A stretch of DNA of 64,000 bases, taken from Owenia fusiformis. Its lineage: Eukaryota > Annelida > Polychaeta > Sabellida > Oweniidae. A program made the translations under genes and the position numbers. The stretch covers positions 22,274,455 through 22,338,454 of the forward strand of contig CAIIXF020000002.1 of the NCBI GenBank assembly GCA_903813345.2. Direction: 5' to 3'. The notes under the pieces are model-generated. The model saw only the letters and a list, made by a program, of their open reading frames with translations. It did not search any database and was not told the DNA's origin. Below, in pieces: positions 49,601 to 58,600 of this stretch (position 1 is the stretch's first letter; every line of letters starts with the position of its first letter).

Positions 49601-52600
49601 ACTTACTTGTGCAATGTTCCTGAACAGTGGATTGTCCCCATAAGGAGTAGTGGTAAGATGTACTTACTTGTGCAATATTCCTGAACAGTGGATTGTCCCC
49701 ATAAGGAGTAGTGGTAAGATGTACTTACTTGTGCAATATTCCTGAACAGTGGATTGTCCCCATAAGGAGTAGTGGTAAGATGTACTTACTTGTGCAATAT
49801 TCCTGAACAATGGATTGTCCCCATAAGGAGTAGTGGTCAGTGCAAGCAGCTGCTGTTGAGTCTGCTGGGCAGCTGCAGCAGCCTGTGCATCAGTACTTCC
49901 CAACTGTGTAGGTTGACTGGCTGCAGTTAGACCTGTGTTCAAGCCTGTGCCAAAGCCAGTATTGCCAAAACCTGCTGTGTAAAACATCACAGTTAGTCAA
50001 TGTAAAGATCAATGGTGATGATGGATTTTATAATGATTAAAGAAACATTCTGAAAATTATTTCATCACATGGACATATTATTTGTGAGATGAAAATATAC
50101 AGTAAATCAGAACAGTAAATCAGAACAGTAAATCAGAAATAAGTGGACATATTCCTTGTTAGAGATGAAAATATACAGTAAAACCTAACAATAAGTCAGA
50201 AATAAGTGGACATATTCCTCGTTAGAGATGAAAATATACAGTAAAGCCTAACAATAAATCAGAAATAAGGGGACATATTCCTCGTTAGAGATGAAAATAT
50301 ACAGTAAATCCTAACAGTAAATCAGAAATAAGTGGACATATTCCTTATTAGAGAAGAAAATATAGAGTAAAACCTATCAAGTCGGAACAACACTGGGATG
50401 GGCCATAACTGTCGGATTAGCAGGTGTTCACATTTCAAGGCTTTTTAAATATTTGAGTCAATGGGAGTCAAAAAGTTCAGAATGAGAGGTTTTAATTTAT
50501 TAGATTTCATCCTTTCAAAATATTCAACTTATCCTTCCAAACACCAAGCAAAAAAAACACTGAAGGCTTCGGTGTGGTTGATCACATATGCATTGCATAG
50601 CCTTACTATAAATTGCATAGCCTTGACATACATTGCATAGCCTTACCTGTACCCAAGTTAGTCCCCAGGCCACCCCCAAGGGCAGTTTTCTGCTGGCTAC
50701 CAAACAGACCCCCTGTAGTCCCTGTAGCGAGCCCGGTGCCAAATCCCGTCCCAAGAGTTGAGGCTCCTGTCCCAAAGGCAGTTCCTGTACCGAAGCCTGT
50801 CGTCTGCTTCTGACCAAATAAACCTCCTCCCGCGGTAGATGTGTTACCTGCAAAGAATTTTTAAATTTCATTTTACTTCTCATAGATTAAAATAAAACAA
50901 ATGATCGAACAAAGTTTTGGCAAGGATTGAGAACTATTAGTAGAATTCTTTGAAGAGCTTATTGTCAACAGATATGTTAGAATTATTCAATTATAGCATT
51001 AAAATACATGTAAATGTGGTATGTTTGTCATTTGTGGGATGACATTATAATTTATACCAGTACACATCCAATTAAACAAAATTTAAAATACAATATACAT
51101 GACAATTTACAGACAGAATGAAATATGTGTTTATTATATCACAAACAAAAAATAGCAGGGCTAGCAAACAAATGAAAACTTGGATGCAAAACAATATTTG
51201 CCAATTTGAGGGTGACAAAGGCAGCAATGGTTTCAAAACCAATCACACAATTGGATTGGTACCTCTATCTAATCGGAGGCATACATTAATGGAAAGGTCT
51301 ATTCTTGTTTAAGTGCTTGATTCAGAAAGGTTTAATTTAAATCTTGGTATACTTATCAATATAAAGCCACAGTGAAGCAAGAGTTATACTATATAATACA
51401 TGTAGTGCAGTGATATCCCCAGGATTTAAAGTGACCCATCCTTTAAGTACCCACCAAAAGTGAAATGTTGCAGCAACATATAACTTTAATTATCAATGGT
51501 TATGAAACAACCTTTTTTTGAGAGAATCAACACTGGAGAAATGGCTTATTTAAGAAGTAGTGTGGGAAGATTCAATTTCTATGACACAAATGAGCTGCAA
51601 ATAATCTTTAAAGGTAATAATAGGTAAGTTTTTCTTTACAGAATATAAGGTTTATATCATAGCCCACAAATAGTGTCAGTTACAGGTTGATGTGGTTTAA
51701 TTCATTTATTGAGATTTTCTTTGAATGAGAGTTAAAGGATGAGCTACTTTAACAGATTCTGACAGAAAAACATCAAAAATTATTCATGATTTTGCAACTG
51801 GGTGCAAACAGATAAGAACTGGATGCAAGGTCATTTTCAAAGCCTTAACCTATGAAACCCAATTTCGTTAATCCTGGGGAGATCACTGTATTGTATAATA
51901 ACAGTATAAACGTCTCACCAAAACCACTGCTTGTACCGCCAAAACTAAATCCAGTGGAACTATTACTACTCCCGAAAGTTGATGTATTTTGCCCGAATGA
52001 AAGCCCGGTGGAAGTTCCAAATGCTGGCTTATTGGCATTAGTGTTACCAAATAGACCACTACCCTAAAACGGGACAAGTTAGATGTTCTTATTGAGTGTG
52101 TTCATTCAAAAGAAATGTGTATCGATCTATTGGAAGTTTTGCTGCCACTATCAGAGGTTCACTGTTATACCTTTTTAGATATCAATTTTCGACCAAGATT
52201 ATCTCTTTCTGAACATTTGACAGTCTGGACCATTTCCCTGGTTTTGAGCTCAGTCTGCAATTTTCCAGTAACATGTGTTTTAAACAAGTAATCTAAAAGA
52301 TATCTAATGATCAGACTGCCAAAGTTTAGTTATTGATACAGAAATTTCAGTGTCCCTCCAACAAGGCAAAAAACTTTCAATTGTTCAAGTTGAGCCACAT
52401 AACGCTTAGCCGCTTGGTGGTAGATGACTCATGCACCAAACCTAGATAAGAAAACCTAAAATATATTAGTAGATTAGCTAAAACCCACGGTTAGATATTG
52501 CCTTGTTTCCAGTATCATCACCTTTCAACATCTATTTACACCTATCAACACCTTTTAAAATCTTATAAGTGTATATGTTGCATAGGGGTGCAATTTAAAA

Positions 52601-55600
52601 CCTTTACAACACATGAATTTTCTAGTTTGATACCTCAATTTTGATATACTGAGTGTTCCACATGATAATCGTTCTAAAATATTTCAAATTTTTGGAACAA
52701 AAAAATTTTGAATAGAAGATGATTTTGATTGGTTGATGCTCTACAAACAAGGCATTATCTGTGATGTCACACTGCACAACTGTCAAGTCTCACCAAATGT
52801 ATTAGTCGCACCAAATGTCAACCCGGCTGCTGTCGTTGCAGCGGGTTTGCCAAAAAATCCTCCAGCGGCAGCCTGTTGCGGCTGTCCAAAACCAGTCGTG
52901 GTCGCGGTTGATGTTCCAAACCCTGTCTTGGTGCCGAAACCCTGTAAATTTGCAAGATTGTATATCATCTATTTAAAGATACATATATTGAGGCTGTCAT
53001 TATTGCTGACAATAGACCATATAAATGTACATGTACACATAGTAAGCTGTTCAATATCACTTTTTGGCCAATCCAGAACAGTAGTCATGCAACAATAGAC
53101 AACAAAGCATGGTTAATAAGGGAAAACATGATTTTGTGTGGAAAAATACAAATATTATGAAGATGCATCTTAGGTGTTATGAATTGAACAGATATAAACC
53201 TTGCAAAAAGTGGTTGAATTTCAATTGTTTTAAAAAATACAAAAATATAAAAACTCTGTCCTTAAAATATCCAATATCAATGAAACTAGGCCTAAATCCA
53301 TAAATACAGTATATGAATAAAACTCCATGGAATCCTATTTCCAAATAAACCCTTCAGTACCTTTTTTGACATATTAAAATTAATTTAATAAATATTAAAA
53401 ATGTAATCATTTCATATATCACAAATTACTGTGAGACATTGTAATCCTTCTGACTGAATCTATGGAAGAAGACTATGAATGTAACTTACAGTTGCACCGA
53501 AGCCTCCAGTTGTAGCCCCAGCAGTACCAAAGCCTGGTGTAGCCCCAAAGCCAGTAGACTGTGTGCTTGTACCAGCCCCAAATAGAGTGCCCGCCTGGGT
53601 GGATGTTGAAGCACCAAATAAGCCACCCTAAAATGCATGCAGATTGCAGATACATGTATTTATATCTTTATTTTACTGAATCCATAATCCCTATTCAATA
53701 ACACAATTCATATATCATTGTACCAGTATGCAAAATAGAATACCTAATTCTAGCAGTGAGCTTGTACATAATCACTAAAGCGGTAGTCCTGTTAAATCAC
53801 CGAATGATCTTGTAGATAAACAAGGAAAATATTTATTTAAGGACACACTGTATTTCAAACACCTGGATCAGAGTTTGATCCACAAAAACTGAAAAAATCA
53901 TTAAAATCCATCAAAAGTCATTATTTATCCTCTTTAAATTATCTGATTCATTAATACATGCATTATTAGCAATAGCATTACATCAGATAAGCCCAGATAT
54001 CAAATATAGAATAAAATTTTGAGTAGAAACTCACAGGTTTTGCCTGCTGCGTGGCCCCAAACAAGCCTCCAGCTGCTGTGCTTGTACTTGGATTACCAAA
54101 TCCACCACCAAACAATCCTCCACTAGATGTCGTTGTTGTAGTCCCGAATCCTGTTTTCTGGGCTCCAAACAGCCCCCCACTCTGCTGTGTTGTCCCGAAT
54201 AGACCTCCGGTTGATGCTGTGGAGGTGGCTGATGTTCCAAATGCTGAAAAATCACAGAGTCAATAAAAAAGTCAATGTTTTTTCGTGCATCAATCTGCTG
54301 TGAAAATGTAGTGGCATTGAGTGAATTACACTGTTATACAGGGTGACCATATAGTCTCATATATACATCTTACAGACTTTGTATTGTAATTGTTAAGAGA
54401 CATTATGGTCACCCTGTAGATAAATACACAAAATCCTGATCAATATTGGCCACTGTGAAACATCATCAGTAGTCTCTTTCTTTGGATATCAGGTGCTGCA
54501 CAATAGTATTTTACCTATGCTTCAATTATAAGATGTAGCCTATACTCACATGCCCCAAATCCTGTAGGCTTAGGCTGACTGAGGTTGAATCCCCCTGTAG
54601 CGGCCTGTGTTTGTCCAAACATCCCTCCAGTAGCAGCAGCACCTGCCTGGGGACCCTTCCTGTTAGCCAGGTAGTCATCTACACGAAGCTCCTAAAATTC
54701 ATATGGGATTTTAAAGAGGAATTTATAGAGGGTGTTGCCATTTCAAATCATTTCTGCAGTTAATGTTAAGTAAATGAAGATGAAAGAAAAGATAAGTTTA
54801 GGATTTGTTTACTATATGTTATTTACACCATTTCATTCTTTTTTGAGTAATATAGTCTGGATCTCATGTTTAATTAAAATGAGGGGGTGTAAATTTGATT
54901 ATAAGGATCATTCATTTTGTAAAAACTGTAAAATAACTTAAATATTTTTTATAATCATTTATTTCATATATGTGATTGAAACACCATAAAAGTGCATGTA
55001 ATAAGTTTGACAGGATTAGAAAACAACATTATCCAACTAAGTAAATATACCTCCAAGCTTTTGGTCTCATATTCCTTCATGGCAGTAATGCACTGATGTC
55101 TGATTGTGATTTGTGTAGACACTCCACCCTTCATCATGGTGTCACTTCCCTGTACAGGGTTAAACTTCACTGTAGTGCCTGCAGGTGCAGCTGCACCAAA
55201 CCCTATAAAAACACAATGTTTCAGGTTTTAAGGTCAATACATCGTATCAAAACAGATGCAAATGTAATCACAAATACTTTTTGGAACTCGGTTGCTGTTC
55301 AAATCATATATTATTCATAAGATAACAGTGATTTTGAAAATAAAATGATTCTTATTAAAAAAAATCTGAAATTTTGGTTATGGTTTTGAGTCAATCAGAA
55401 AGGTAAGTACATGTTATTGTGGCTTGAAATAACATTACATATTGACCTGTTCTTTTAATAAATCATTACAAATAACAAGAAGGCATTAACATACAAAATG
55501 TCACCACCTGTCATGCGTTACACATGCCGAACGCCAAACTCTGAATGCCATTCATGAAAAAAGTTGGAGACTAATATGTCACCACTTTTGGCAGGGACAT

Positions 55601-58600
55601 AATAACTACTGAAGAAATCTATTGCAGTATCTACCCATGAATATCTGAGCTAAATACAAGTATCAAATTCACCTGCTGTAGCAGTGCCACCAAAGAGTGC
55701 CCCAGTTGCAGTCTGGGTTGTGTTTCCGAACAATGATGTTCCAGTAGTTGTGGTCTGGGTGTTACCAAATAGGCCACCAGTCTGGGTAGTAGTTCCAAAG
55801 CCACCTGATATCAACAACAAATGCCATGTACAATTCCATTCAATAGCAATGAATAAGTTTATAAATACAATTACAAAGTGTAAATCATTGTGTGCTCAGA
55901 AGAAATGAAATCATGTTTTGGTGGAGAATATCTATAAACAGAGTTCTGGCGAAAAAAGTATGTAAAAATGGTGTTCCGACAAATACAGTCAGAATCAGCT
56001 TATTATTTTACTTAAAGAACTAACTTAAAAAATGGCCGTTAAATGTTCTTAGAAACTCAAATTAGTATTGTACAGGGTGTTTCAAAAGTAACAGGACTGG
56101 TGCTGGCATTTTGTCAATTTTGCACTGAGTGTCTTCAAATTTTCACAAATTGTACTTTGAAGTATTGCAACTAAAATTGTTAAGTTTCAGAAAAAAAGAT
56201 GAAATGCGGTTAGAGTTATGGTTGCTATAGAAACATGACATCACAATACCCGGGGCAACTTTTCCGTGAAAATATGATATCTCACATTTTTGTATTACTG
56301 AACATCTCTTGTTTATTGTATCAGTTCCTTTGTTGTAAAGGTGTTGCATATACAACTCAGATTCAAGTATAATTTCATAATGATAATAATATTTATTCAA
56401 TTTCCTGGAATATCACTATGTATAAGGGTCTGGACAATTCACGGTTGAGTTTTTGAAAAGACCCAATTTGAAGCCAGTCATCTACCTTGATAGCGCGCCT
56501 GCCCGCAGGTCACCATTTAAGACCATGCAGCTATAGAGGAGCTAGGTCTTGAGTCTAAAACACTGCACCATACTCCTCTGATCATGCAATACCTAATGTT
56601 TACTTATATTGAGAATGGAATGCTAATCAGTGCTGTAGGACCTTTAAAGATGGGAATGACCTTCTCCAAGTTGTCCAATTGGCCCTGCGTGACATGTCAT
56701 CAAATGGGTTCACTCGTGTGTTTGGGTCATGGATACAGAGTACTACTCTTGTACTCACCAAAGAGGAGCCTATTTTTCAAAGTAGAGGATACATAGGAAT
56801 ATCAAATGATGTAAAACAAATGTAATTCCCACCAGTTGCTGCATTTCAACTTTGATATGGCATGTACAAAATGATATGGCATGTACAAAATGTTTAATGT
56901 CTCTGTAACTTTTTGCGTGGAATATTGCCCCGGGTATTGTGATGTCATGTTACTATAGCAACCATAACTCTACCCGAGTTTCATATATTTTGTCGAAACT
57001 TTGCAGTCTTAGTAACGATACATGAAAGTACATTATGTAAAATTTTGAAGACGATTGGTGCATATTAAACAAAATGCCAGCACCAGTCCTGTTACTTTTG
57101 GAACACCCTGTATAGTGACGTAGCACTGTGAGCTTTCCTTGAGTAAATTTGTTCTTTCATTTTATCATTGTCATATCATTTGTGGCAGCCAGGACATTAC
57201 ACTTACCTGGAGTTTTTGCTCCAAATGCTGAACTCGTGGCTGGGGTGGAAAACCCCAAAGTGCCAGTTTGCCCAGTTGAACTACCAAACAATCCTCCAGT
57301 AGAAGTGCCATTGTTAGCAGTTGCTCCAAATGCTAAAGCAAATGAGAAATTTCAAATATATGTATATATGAGGGGCGATCAATAAGTTATAGATGACACT
57401 TTGCCCAGTTGAACTACCAAACAATCCTCCAGTAGGAGTGGCATTGTTGGCAGTTGCTCCAAATGCTAAAGCAAATGAGAAAATTCAAATATATGTATAT
57501 ATGAGGGGCGATCAATAAGTTATAGATGACACTTTGCCCAGTTGAACTACCAAACAATCCTCCAGTAGAAGTGGCATTGTTGGCAGTTGCTCCAAATGCT
57601 AAAGCAAATGAGAAAATTCAAATATATGTATATATGAGGGGCGATCGATAGGTTATAGATGACACTTTACGCAGTTGAACTACCAAACAATCCTCCAGTA
57701 GAAGTGGCATTGTTGGCAGTTGCTCCAAATGCTAAAGCAAATGAGAAAATTCAAATATATGTATATGAGGGGCGATCAATAAGTTATAGATGACACTTTG
57801 CCCAGTTGAAGTACCAAACAATCCTCCAGTAGAAGTGGCATTGTTGGCAGTTGCTCCAAATGCTAAAGCAAATGAGAAAATTCAAATATATGTATATATG
57901 AGGGGCGATCAATAAGTTATAGATGACACTTTTTATATAGATGCTTTTTATGAACAAATATATGTAGATTGTATCAACCATGCAGAATGCAACAAAGAAG
58001 ATTAATTTCAGATATGGTGGGACAAAACACTTTTGTAGTTGATCCTTTCAAATTGTTTCAGCACTTTCTATTCCCAATTTTTTATATATATTGATTTAAT
58101 AGTTCATTAGTTCTCGTTTTCCAAATTGCAGTTTTAAAATGCCTAGTAATAATCCAATAAGAACCAAAAATTGAAAAATATAAGAATATTACTATATGAT
58201 GGTCCGCTGAACAAGTATACAGTCTGTCTGATTCGAACTCCTCTGGGACCAGCAAAAAGTGTTCAAATCAAAAGGTGTTAACGTTTAAAGGTTTTATAAA
58301 CATGTATTGTATCAGAGATTAATTTGGGACTGAGAAAAAATGTTCACATTGAGGTGTTCAGATATATGAGTTTCACTGTACATATTTTTATACGCAAGAA
58401 AATAAAACTGCCTTACTGAATCCTGAATTTGATGTTGCAGTCTGACCGAATCCAGTGCTCTGGGTGGCGCCTCCAAACAATCCTCCAGTAGTTGTCCCAG
58501 AAGTCCCACCAAACAGTCCCCCTGCAGCTGGTGTAGATGCCCCAAAACTTGTAGCTCCTGGTGTACCAAATGCACCTGCATTAGGAGTTTTTGCACCGAA

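Noticed and set aside
54031-54266. Pro-rich plus-strand frames across NUP98 exons
   Set aside because: They are the complement of Gly/Thr/Phe-rich FG coding sequence; no independent support.
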